Source: Aquila chrysaetos chrysaetos (lineage: Eukaryota > Chordata > Aves > Accipitriformes > Accipitridae). Taken from it: a DNA stretch of 64,000 nt. Location of the stretch: contig NW_024470387.1 in NCBI RefSeq assembly GCF_900496995.4, positions 182,162 to 246,161 on the forward strand, read 5' to 3'. Each line of letters opens with the position of its first letter. Position 1 is the stretch's first letter. Below, piece by piece: positions 46,501 through 62,300 of the stretch. The translations under genes and the position numbers were made by a program. A model generated the notes under the pieces. That model had not been told where the DNA came from. It ran no database searches and was given only the letters and a program-made list of their open reading frames with translations.

Positions 46501-49500
46501 CTGAGGTTTACCCAGGCCCTGGCCGTGGCTGAACTGATCCCAGGGTGCAGTCCCTCGCCCCAGGAGCCGGTGCTCTCCATGGCCAGCCCAATCCCTGCTG
46601 CAGGCGAGCTCTGGGGAGGCTGTGATGTGGCAGAGCTGCCCCAGAGCTGGCTGCTTTCCACAGCGCAGGAGAGCGGGTGGCTCTGCCATCCCTCCCTTCA
46701 CCAGGGACATTGGCTTTTCTGGCTGTCTCTGCACGAGGGCGGTCTCCCCTGTCAGGGTAGGATACGCCTGGGGGAGGAGGTAGCTTGGGATTGCCACTTC
46801 CCTCAGCCCCTGCTCCAAAGAGCCTGTGAGCCATCCTGCCATGGCTTAGTGTGGCATCTCGAGGCGAGGCAAGGCAAACTGGAGTCAAATGTAGTTTAAA
46901 ACGCTGCACTCGTACACTGTCGTATTTCAGAGCTGTTCCCTTTGCTGCCTGGGCAGCTGGGAGCAGCCACCCCATCAGTTATCCCACTGTCCCAGTTCCC
47001 ATCGGCATTCAGCCCGTCTCTGCCGCCTTAGCACCTCGGTCTCCATGTTCTCAGCTGACTGAATCTCAGTCCTGATCACCCAGGCTCTGGGAATGCAAAC
47101 ACTGAAGCAGAGAGGGGCAAGAAAGGTGGTGAAGGAGCAGATCCCACACAAACACAGCGTGGCTGCGGGAGTGCAGCTTGTTGCTGGCCCAGAGTATCCC
47201 ATGATCCATCGGGCTGAGTGCCAGAGCACAGAAGAGCTGTTGAAGGTAAAGGCCAGTTGTGGTACGAGAGGAAAGGAGCAAAAAAAACTGGCCGTGAATT
47301 AACCCATGCTAAAGTTTATGCTCCTGCCATCAGAGCAGTGAGATACTACAGCAGACCCTCCTTGTGGGAATGCAGTGAGAGGAGGGCGTGGGACATGTCC
47401 TGCCCACGTCTCCGGAGCCATCCCAGGGTGCTGAATGCCGGTACAGGACCCTGCTTCTCCTCCCCAAGCCGGGCCCGGGGAGGGGTTGGTGCCTGCAGGT
47501 GCGAGGAAGCCGAGGGCAGAGCCATGCCCGTGGGCTAGCTGAAGGGACGAGCCTTTCCCCCGTCATCAGCGGAGGGAGATAACTGACCCAAGCTGCCAGC
47601 AGTACCGGTGACCTTTCTCGTGGCAGATGAGTTAACTTCACCTGATTACAGAGCACAGTCTGGGACTGGGATGGGGCTTCCTTTAGTTCAGCTCACTCCG
47701 GTTGACATCTCTGCAGGTGCACTAATTGGCTGCTTCATTATTGGCTGCTTCCTTCCCAATGAGGACACTTCCTTATACTTTCTCTAATTAGTTACATTTA
47801 ACTTTCTTGGCATTTGGGACTCCCCTGAACAATTAATTGCTTAGAACTGGTTACCAATTAGCCTGGATATGGAGCTTGTTTACACGAAAGCTGTTCTGTC
47901 ATCTACCTCTGTCTGCGATGACTGTCCTCTAACACACCTCTCTTGGACTTTGCACCATGGTTTTTTTAAAAAGACTTCCTAGCGAGCGAGAGATGGAGCC
48001 TGGTGTGTGAAATCCCAGGCGCCTGTAAGGTGAAGAGTGTCAAGACTCAGGTGCAGAAGGAGGGGTTGCAGTCATTCTTCCTAGAAATTTATCCTGGGTA
48101 TAATTAGTGTTGCCAAACACAAACATGTTTGAACTGCAGCGCCTATGAGTGATCCCAGCCAAGCCTTGCTTGTTCACAAAATGTGTCAGCAGTTTCTGTG
48201 AGCTGTTAAACTTTAAGCTTGTTCTGCTGCAGGCTCTGGCTTTGCTTTGCAGCAACTTTAGTGGCGCAAGCAACTGGTGCAGCAAGAGCCTTCTGCCTGG
48301 TGTGAGTCAGCTGCTCGCCACCGCTGGTGGAGCTGGCTGCCCCGCGAGCAGTGCCGGGGCAGAGGCTGACCCGCCTCTGCTTCATAGGATGGGGCTGGTG
48401 ACCTGGTGACTGCCGATGACGCTGGGACCCTCTGCATCTGGAGCACGGGAGAGGAGTTCACCCTGCTTAGCAAAATCCCGGCCTTTGGGTAAGCCAGAGG
48501 GGCGGATGGAGCGACACAGCGGGCTCCCATCAGTGGATGATGTCGGGCATCCCTGGTCAGACCGCCTCGGTGTCACACGAGGGATGGGAGGGTGGCAGGA
48601 GGGGGACACCCGGCACCAGCCCCTGGCATGTGGGTCTGCAGCCGGGAAGGGAGGAGGTGAAACGTGCCCCTGTGCCCAGTTGCTGCTGCGCCTCCGTGAA
48701 GCTGTGGAACGGGATCGTGGCTGCTGGCTACGGAAACGGGCAGATTCGGCTGTACGAGGCGGCGACCGGCCTCCTGCGTGCTGAGGTCAACGCTCATGCT
48801 CGATGGATCTACGCCCTGGACCTGGCGCCGCAGACAGGAAAGGTACAGCTGGCTGCGCCGGGGCACCTCAGCCTGTGTGCAGCATCCCACCCCGGCATCC
48901 TGCCGGCCTGGAGCGTGGCAGCTCGCGGATGGCCAGGCAGGGGCTGCTCCCTTGCCCCAGCACACAGCACTGCCACCTCTGTGGCATCCCTGCAGCCTCC
49001 TGGTCCCCATGGCCTCTGTCCCGCTCCCTTTGCAGCTGCTGTCGGGCGCGGAGGACTCCTTTGTTCACGTCTGGAAGCTCAGCAGGAACCCGGACACCGA
49101 CAATGTCGAGGTGAGTCTGGGCAGCGGCAGCCCTCACTGCGGCAAGTATGCGGTACCCCATGCTGTCGCTGCCCCGTGGGGTCACAGCGCAGGTGCTGCT
49201 CTGTCCTGCAGCCTCCGGTGAGGCACCATGGCCACGGAGAGGGGCTCACTGCTCAGTGGAAACCCAGCTGGGCCCAGTTGGAGCTGCCGTGGGGTGGCAC
49301 AGTTCTCCTCTTTCCTCCTGCTGTAATCCCCAGTCCTGTCCTGGACTGGCGGAGGTACAAGCTGGCTGTGGTGGGTTGTACTTTATTCAGCCTGTGCCAC
49401 CGTTCTGGCTCCTCTCACCGCTGCAGATCGAGCACTGCCATGCCGAGTGTGTGACCGACACCCAGGTCTGCGGTGCCCGCTTCTGCGACCCCGAGGGAAA

Positions 49501-49558
49501 CTCCTTCGCCGTCACCGGCTACGACCTGAGCGAGATCTACTGCTACGGCCAGGTGTAG
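43548..49558 (+). CDS. WDR54: WD repeat-containing protein 54
   Basis: Exons are 43548-43567 (possible coding start), 43944-44163, 45093-45155, 45390-45456, 45853-45909, 46229-46356, 48388-48488, 48680-48842, 49036-49110 and 49427-49558 (stop TAG). From the ATG at 43945 the protein is 334 aa, the same length as human WDR54 as I recall it. Human-like blocks are MYRKEKSIQLK, LYNNLSVL, YWHALDV, AVFARGIAA, VTADDAGTLCIW, IVAAGYGNGQIRLYEAATG, EDSFVHVWKLSRNP and NSFAVTGYDLSEI. It is predicted to fold as a WD40 beta-propeller; the human protein has been tied to EGF receptor/ERK signalling. Exon 1 has an in-frame ATG that would add seven residues (MAAADTQ); I cannot decide between the two starts. Introns hold nothing recognised beyond the minisatellite before exon 2. 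Confidence 0.93.
43690..43940. repeat. minisatellite in WDR54 intron 1, about 30-45 bp units
   Basis: The phrases GCCCCGGTGTCCCTGGCGCT and GCCCCGGTGTGCCTGGAGCC alternate through about 250 bp right up to the acceptor of the first full coding exon (43943). The array has higher-order structure: pairs of the two phrases repeat as a longer unit. Its proximity to the splice acceptor is unusual. Confidence 0.88.
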
Positions 49559-51056
49559 GCTGCGAGCTGCGGGGTCTGTCCAGGGCAGCACTGGGGCCAC
49601 GCAGGGAGAGCTGGGCTACCCCAGCACCGCGGTGCATTGGCACCGAGGCACCGTAAGCAAGGGGGGTTCAGCACAGACCCCCGACTTCTGCTCCGTGGGG
49701 CCTGGGCAGTGGCGTACAGGGCTGTGCCCCCAGCGGGGTGGTGGAAATCTGTGGGAAGGTGGAGCTGAGCCGTGATCCCCCTCGCTCCCAAAGCAAAACT
49801 GCCCTCCGCGTGGTGTGTCCAGGCGCATGGAACGTGGGCTTGGAGGTGCTCTGGCTACGCAGGACCCTGAGTGGGTCCCTGGGCCAGGTGCTCTCCTCCT
49901 GCCTGCCCCCCCCCCAGCCTTCCTGGAGGGAAGGAGGCAGCATGGCTGGGAGCAGAACCGGCTCCCTTCTTCCCAGCGGCAGCTCTGGTTCGGACGGGAG
50001 AGGATCCAGGGCAAACCTGTGTTACACGCTGCTCCGGCCGGGAGAGCCTCGGGAGCCGGTCCCAGACAGGGCGGTGGCACTTCGTGGGTGCAGCACCCGT
50101 GGGGCCGCCCTCCCCCGGGGCGGCACGGTTACCTGGGAGGAGGAGAGGAGCCTCTTCTCCTGCCCGGGGTGCCGTGGGGACCCGTGGGTCCCTGTGGGAC
50201 CTTTCATCCCAGCGGCTGCTGGCCAGATGTGTGGGGCCGCAGCTGTGCTCTTGGGCTGGAAAAGGCAGAGGCAGCTGCACCACGCTCCCTGCCAGGACAC
50301 CCCAGGGACAGTCCCGCGGGTCCACGCCAGCGGAGCCACCATACTGTCCCCCTGTTCTTGCCCTGCGCCCCCCCAGCTGGCTTTGGCCTTACCTCTTGCC
50401 CCAACCAGGCTGTGCTGGAAGCAGGGGGGGCAGATGCTGTGCTCGGACTGCTCTGCCTCAGCCCCCCCCCTCCCCTGCAGCACTCGGCCCCTTCCCCTGC
50501 GGGCTGCCCTGCCCCAGCCCTCCTGTCCCGGCCACAGGCGCTGACGTGGCCCCAGGGACGAGCTCGGTCTCCGGCTCTGCTCCCAGGGCCCTGTGGGGCC
50601 GGGGGTGCACGGAGGGCCCCAGCCCCAGTGCTGTGGGGCGAGCTCAGCCCTGGGCAGGGCAGGGGAGAGCTCCTGGCCAGAGCCTGGCCCCCACCACAGC
50701 CCCCAGCCCCTCCTGCCACACTGGGGTGAGGGCTGCAGCCAGGAATCCAGCTATGGGGCACAGACACCCCCCCCCATGTGCCCCAGTCCTTTTTTCCCCC
50801 CAAACACACACCATCTATGAGCTGTACCCCCTCAGATAGAGGTCAGTCCCCACATGTTCTACCCCCCCCACCCTGTGTGCTGTATCTCCCCCAGCTATGG
50901 GTCAAGACCCCACGCTCCTGTTCCCCACCCACCCCATATGCTGTATACCCCCCACCCATGATAAATGCACCTGAATGGAGCCTCTGCTCTGTGTCTCTCC
51001 TTTGGGGCGGGGGGGGGGGGGGGGCAAGAGCTGAGTCCAGGCCCGTTACAAAAGGC
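49559..51056. other. WDR54 3' UTR and the gap between convergent genes
   Basis: No coding exon was found. The likely WDR54 polyadenylation site is the weak hexamer GATAAA at 50960-50965, followed by a T- and GT-rich stretch; no canonical AATAAA was seen on the plus strand. A 16-base G run at 51009-51024 lies between it and the RHOBTB polyadenylation signal on the other strand. Long open frames here are compositional. Confidence 0.5.
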
Positions 51057-51062
51057 TTTATT
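51057..51062 (-). terminator. polyadenylation signal of the RHOBTB gene
   Basis: Plus-strand TTTATT gives AATAAA on the minus strand, about 800 bp downstream of the stop codon at 51858. This sets a 3' UTR running through 51062-51857. Confidence 0.65.
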
Positions 51063-51857
51063 AAAGGTTAAAACAGCCGATGCTGAGAGGCGTGGGCAGC
51101 CCCGCTCACAGTGCTGGGGCAGCCGGGGAGGGGGGGCCCAAGGGCCGGTGTGCTCGTGGGGCAGGGGGTAAAAAAAGTGTAAAAACGGTTGTGCAGTTCA
51201 GCCCGGGGACCCCGGGACACCCGGGCCAGGGACAATGGCCCCCACCACTGGGACACAGCCCGTGGCCCTGCAGGGGCATGTCCAAGGCACAGAGATGAGC
51301 TGCGGGGGTCGGGCCACCCTCCCCCCCCCGGGCAGGAGCAGCTCTTACAGCCACACAAGCACCCAGGGACCCCAGGGACCCCCGCGCCCATCCCACCCTC
51401 CTGCCCCGCTCACAGCTTGGCCCCCCCCCCCGCCTCTGTCGGGGTTGGGGGAAGAAAATACAGCACCGGAGAGCCCTGCCTGGGGGAGCACCTGGCATGG
51501 GCTGGGGGACCCCCCCGGGAGGAGGAGGAGGAGGCCGGCAGAGCCCCCGCTCCCTGCCTGCCCCCAGCCCGACAATACTGCTCGGTCAGAGGTAGCACCA
51601 GCGTTGGCCGGGGCGGAGGGGGCCTTGCCGGCACGGCACGGCACAGCTCGGCATGGCCGGCCCCGCTCCCGTGCCGGGAAAAGGCACGGCGGGGAGAACG
51701 GGCCACAACCCAGCGAGCGGCAACGGCGAGCAGCGCCTGTAAACAGCCGGGATGGGGGGGTGTAAACGGGCAGCGGCCGGCGGGGGGACAGCAGCCCTCG
51801 GAGGGGAGAGGGTCCGATCGGGCGGCCCCCAGCCCGGCCGTGCCCCCCCCCCTCGGC

Positions 51858-57500
<5,643 letters not shown>

Positions 57501-57529
57501 GGGAGAGAGCGGGGGCACCGGCGGCACCG

Positions 57530-57900
57530 GGCGACAGCGGCGACAGCGGCGGACAGCAGTGACCACTGGCGACAGCAGCGACACCAGCAGCACCAGTGAC
57601 AGCAGTGACACCGGTGGCAGCAGCGACAGCAGCGGCCAGCAGCAAACACCAGTGACAGCAGCGGACGCTGGCGACAGCAGCGACACCGACGACAGCAGTG
57701 ACACCAATAACACCAGGCACACCAGCGACACCGGCGGACAATGGTCACAGCAGTGATACCAGGGACGCTAGCGACACCAGCAACACCAGTGACAGCAGCG
57801 ACAGCAGCGACACTGGTGACAGCAGTGACACCAGCAACACCAGCGACAGCAGTGACACCAGCGACACCAGCAACAGCAGCGGCACCAGTGACACCGTTCA
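57530..57900. repeat. imperfect (GACAGCAGTGACACC)n triplet-based array
   Basis: About 370 bp of trinucleotides GAC, AGC, AGT and ACC in a loose 9-18 bp periodicity. The plus-strand shadow translation is a Ser-Asp-Thr string. No splice or start context supports coding. It lies just upstream of the RHOBTB CpG island. Confidence 0.85.
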
Positions 57901-58840
57901 CCCCCCGCAGACCAGACTCCCGGTACAGCCAGTGCCCACCTCTCACCAGTGCACACCAGCATGAACCACCAGTACAGTACGCACGACTGGAAAGAGTGAC
58001 GCCAGAGCGCTCAGTACACACCAGTGACACCGGGAACAGCACCAGTCTCCAGCACTGCCCTGTGTCCCCAACACTGCCCCATGTCCCTCCAGCACTGCCC
58101 CGTGTCCCCAGCACCACTCCCAGCCCCGTGGCCCCCCACCCATCCCAGGGCCCAGGGTGGGAGCCGGGCTGTGCCCCCCGTGGGTCCGATCCTGCCCCCC
58201 CCCACCCTGACACGCTGCCAGGTTCCCACGGCTCCCCCCGCACCAGCACCGTGCCGGTCCTGCCACCCAGCACCCATGACCCTCTGCCGGGACCCCCAGG
58301 ACCCACCGGGACCCCCAGGACAGGCGGCAGGGTGGGCGCAGGCCCTGGGCAGGGGGCCATGGTGGGCGGGGGGGGTCGTGGAGGGTTAGTGGCCGCTATG
58401 GGCTGGTGGCCTTGGGTTGGTGGCTGCAGCAGAGGGGTCCCCTTACTTGGGCGGGGGGGGGGGGCTGAGGCACATGGGACCTGGCCTTGGGCTGGGGGCG
58501 TCCCTGGGCCCCCCCTGCTCACGTTCGTGGGCAGGGGGAGCCCAGGGACGCCCCCAGCCCCAAGGCCCCATTTTCCAGCCACGGTGAATATTTTCCCTCT
58601 CTGGGGCTTTGGGGTTTTCGAGGCCGCGGTGACCCAAATAAGGGAACGGGCTGAGCGCAACTTCACCAGGACGGGGCCACGGGTGCCTGATGGGGCGAGA
58701 GGGGACAGGGGGACAGGGACCCCCCCCAGCGCCAGCCCCAGCCCAGGCTGAGCATCCTGCACCCTGGCTTGCCCACACGGCCCTGCCTGCAGTCCCGCAT
58801 GCTGTCCCTCTGGGACCTGCACAGCGCCCACATCCCAGTG
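57901..58840. other. GC-rich intergenic segment
   Basis: No coding exon is supported on either strand. The long minus-strand open frames covering it are proline-, glycine- and arginine-rich shadows of composition. A short run of similar CACTGCCCC(A/T/G)TGTCCC phrases lies near 58055-58110. Confidence 0.5.
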
Positions 58841-58844
58841 TCAG

Positions 58845-59115
58845 ACCCTGATCCCAGTGCAGGACCCTGGTACAGCACCCACATTCCAGTGCAGGATCCT
58901 GCACAGCATCCGTGTCCCAGCATGGGACCCTGGCACAGCACCCACATTCCAGTGTGGGACCCTGGGACCTGCACTTGTGTCCCAGCACAGGACCCTGGCA
59001 CAGCACCCAGTCCCGGTGCAGGATCCTGCACCGCACCCATGTCTTGGCGTGGGACCTTGAGACCTGCACCCGTGTCCCAGAGCAGGACCCCGGCACAGCA
59101 CCCCTGTCCCGCTGT
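58845..59115. repeat. minisatellite, about 30-60 bp units
   Basis: The phrases GACCCTGGCACAGCACCCAC, ATTCCAGTGCAGGA and CTTGTGTCCCAGCACAGGAC recur in a mosaic over about 270 bp, ending some 275 bp before the presumed first exon end of the drebrin-like gene. Confidence 0.85.
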
Positions 59116-59334
59116 GGGACCCTGGCACAGCGCCCGCCTCCCGGTGCCGGGTGTCCCGGTTGCCCCGGGCAGCGGGCCCCCGCCCGCCCTCCCGCCCGCC
59201 CGGCGGCCGCCGCCGCCACCGCCCCCCGCCCCGCCCGGTGCCGCCCGGTCCCGCCCGTGGGCGGCGGGGCGGGGGCGGGCGGGCGCAGGGGCGGCGGGCA
59301 CGGAGGCGGCCCCGGGGCTGGAGCGGCACCGGGC

Positions 59335-62300
59335 TGGCGCCTGCTGGCGGCCAAGGAGGGACGTGGGCAACCCCCGGGCCGGGACCAATGGTGAGACTGG
59401 GGACGGGAAAGAAACAGGCCCTGGTCACGGGGACGGCCCACCGGCACGGCACGGGAATGGGCACCGGCCACCGAACGGGCCACCGGCAATAGGCACCGGC
59501 CACGGAAACGGCCACGGGAACGCCACCGGCACCGGGAACGGACACCGCTACCGGCACGGGGTGGGGGCTCCGAGACACACGGGCACGGCACCGGGACGGG
59601 CTGGCGGGAGGGGGCGGCGGTCGGGACGCCGCGGGGTCCCGGCCGGGACGCGGGGGGGGGGTTGACGGGGGTAGGGCGGTGCCGGGACGGGCCCGCGGTC
59701 CGGCGGCTGAGCCCCGCCCGCCGCTGCGACGGCCGAGCCGCGCGGGGAACCGGGCGCCCGGTTCCGCCCACGCCCCGCCCGGCCCCGCCGCCGCGGGCTG
59801 GGGACGGCGCCGCCGCCCGGGGCACGGCCCGGCCCGGGCGGAGACGGGGAGGGGGGGACCGCACCGGGGGCACTGCCGGGGCGGGGGGGGGGTAGCGGGA
59901 AGGGACAAAGGATAAGCAGAAGGAAAAAGAGGGCGGGGCTGGGAAGGGAGGGAAGTGGGGGGGCACCAGGGGGTGAACGGGGAGGTAGGGGCGCCCCGCC
60001 CGTCTGCAACCACACCACATATTGACACGGGAAGACACCCGGGGGGGAAGGAGAGGGGAGCATGGGTCCAGCCACGGGGGTCCCGCGGCCGGTCCCCGGG
60101 TCGGTTGCCGCGGGCACGGGGCGGGAGCCGGCCTCCTCCCGCCACCCGGCATGGCGACCGGGGGGGGGGGCCTCGCCCCACCGGGCCGACATCGGGGCGG
60201 GGGGCGACGGCCGCGGGGCTGCACCGGACCCCGCAGCCGCCCCCTCGCCCCACGGCGGCACACCGGGCTCGCTCGGCCCCCGGGCCGCCCGGGCGCTGCC
60301 CTCTGCCCCCAAACCGCCATCCCGGGCAGCGTGCCGCCGCGCCGGACCTCGGCTGGCCCAGCTCCGGCACCCGTGCCTGCCGCCGGACAGGCCTGCCGCG
60401 TGCGGCCAGCGTGCTGTGGCCTGTCGTGCCACTTTGCGCCGTGCCCTGCCACGCCGCGCCCTGCCCTGTCGTGCCATTTCGTGCCGTGTCGTGCCGTGCC
60501 GTGCCATTTCGTGCCATGCTGCACGTGTGCTCCCGGATCCGGGCCGTGTCCCAGCCGGCACGGCGCGCAGCGTGCCGCCACATGCGCGTGTAATCGGAGC
60601 CACGCGGAGACAAAGAGGCGGCAGAGCTGACGGGGAATGCCCGGCCGGGGCCTCCGCCAGCGAGGGGTCCCTGGCCGCAGAGCCCCCCCCCGGCCCCAGC
60701 CCCGGGCAGGGGGTCCCGGCACAGCCGGGGGACCAGGGCTGCTCCCCCCTCTCTGGTCAGGCAAGGGGAGGATGGGGCCGGCGGGTCGGGGTCTGCCTGG
60801 CCGGTGGGGAGGGGTCCCAGGCACCCTGTGAGGTGCCAGCCCGGTGCCGGGTGACACCAGCATCGCCCTCAGGGGCTTGGGCCAGGGGCAGCCTGGGGGG
60901 GGGCCGGGGGGGCCCGTGCTGCTGCGGCACTTCCCGCGGCCCCATTGTCCCCGGGGCGGATGCTGCCGGCGGCACTTCCACGAATTCAGGCCGGGTGGGC
61001 GGCACGGGGTGGGGGGTGCCCCTGGGCTGGCGGGTCCCCAGGCTGCCTCCCCCCGGCCCCCCCCAAGCTCTCCCCGGGGCAGCTCCCAGCTCCCTCCCCC
61101 AGGAGAGCCGCTGCCACCAGCCACGCTGCCCTGGGGGGGGCACCCGCCGTCCGGTGCTGCCCGGAGCAGGTCGGTGGCCACCGCCTGCCACAGCCGGGGA
61201 CGTCCAGGTGGCCACGCTGCCGGCCACAGGTGATCTTGCCAGGACAAGGGCAGCTGCCCGTGCTGCTCCACTGCAACCCCCACCCCGACCCCCCCTCTCC
61301 CCCCTCAGGGCCGTCTTTGCCTACGAGAAGCACCATGACCTCAAGCTCCTGGACTCCGGAGGTAACGGGGAGCGATGTTGCTGGGGCAGGTACTGGGGGA
61401 TCCCACTGTGCCCATCCCCCCTGACCACCCCCTCCTTGTAGCCGGGGGTCCGGATGAGCTGGCCGAAAAATTCTCCATCACCAGCATCATGTACGGGCTG
61501 TGCCGCATCCAAGACCCCAGCACCGGCGCTCACCGTGTCGTCCTCATCAATTGGGTGAGTAGCAGGGCTTGGGGGGGGGGTCGGTGCTCAGAACATCCTA
61601 CCCCTCCACCCGGGATCCCGGGGGACAGGGACATGGCACGAGGTCCCAGCCTAAGCAGTGCATGCCGGTGCCAGGTCGGGGAGAAGGCACCGGAGTCCCA
61701 ACGTAAGGCGTGTGCCGGGCATCTGCCCGCCATCAGAGCTTTCTTTAGGGTGAGTTTATGGGGGGCACGGGACCCAGTTCCCAGCCCCGGTGCCCCCCCT
61801 TTGGGGGGGCCGGGCTGGGAACTGGGTCCCGTGCCCCCTTGTGTGTTGTCCCCCCCCATCCCAGCCAGCCCCGACCTTTGCTTGCTGCGCCGGGTGCATT
61901 CCTGGCTCTGCTGACTCAGACGCTGCTGTTCCCAGTTCCCAGCCTTGGCCGACGATCCGGGGTTGTGGTTGGGCTCCCTGCCCCCCCCGCCCCGGCCGGA
62001 TCCTGCCCTTGCTTGGTAGGATCCTGTGCCTCCCCCCGCTTCTGCTCCCATGTCCCAGCCCCCAGAGATCTGTCTGGCTCCCACATCTGGATCCGGCTCC
62101 CACATCTGGATCCAGCCCCACATCTGAAGCCGGCGAGCGCGGGCAAGGGAATGGCGCCAGGATTCCCTGGGGAGGCTGCAAATCTGTCCCAGGGGGAGTA
62201 GAGTGGGGGGGGGGGGCCATGGGTGCTCGGGGCGGGGGATGACGCCGTACCGTCTCGGCGGCAGGAGGCCAGTGTGGTGCTGAGCGCCCGCTGCGCCGAG

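Noticed and set aside
49738-50839. Overlapping plus-strand frames of 268-322 codons after WDR54
   Set aside because: They lie in the WDR54 3' UTR and intergenic gap, with no motif, no consistent frame and biased composition.
58443-61283. 946-codon minus-strand open frame
   Set aside because: It crosses the drebrin-like intron 1 and a minisatellite. Its composition is Pro/Arg/Gly/Ala strings with tandem peptide repeats, with no domain and no conservation cue. Long open frames are expected by chance at this GC content.
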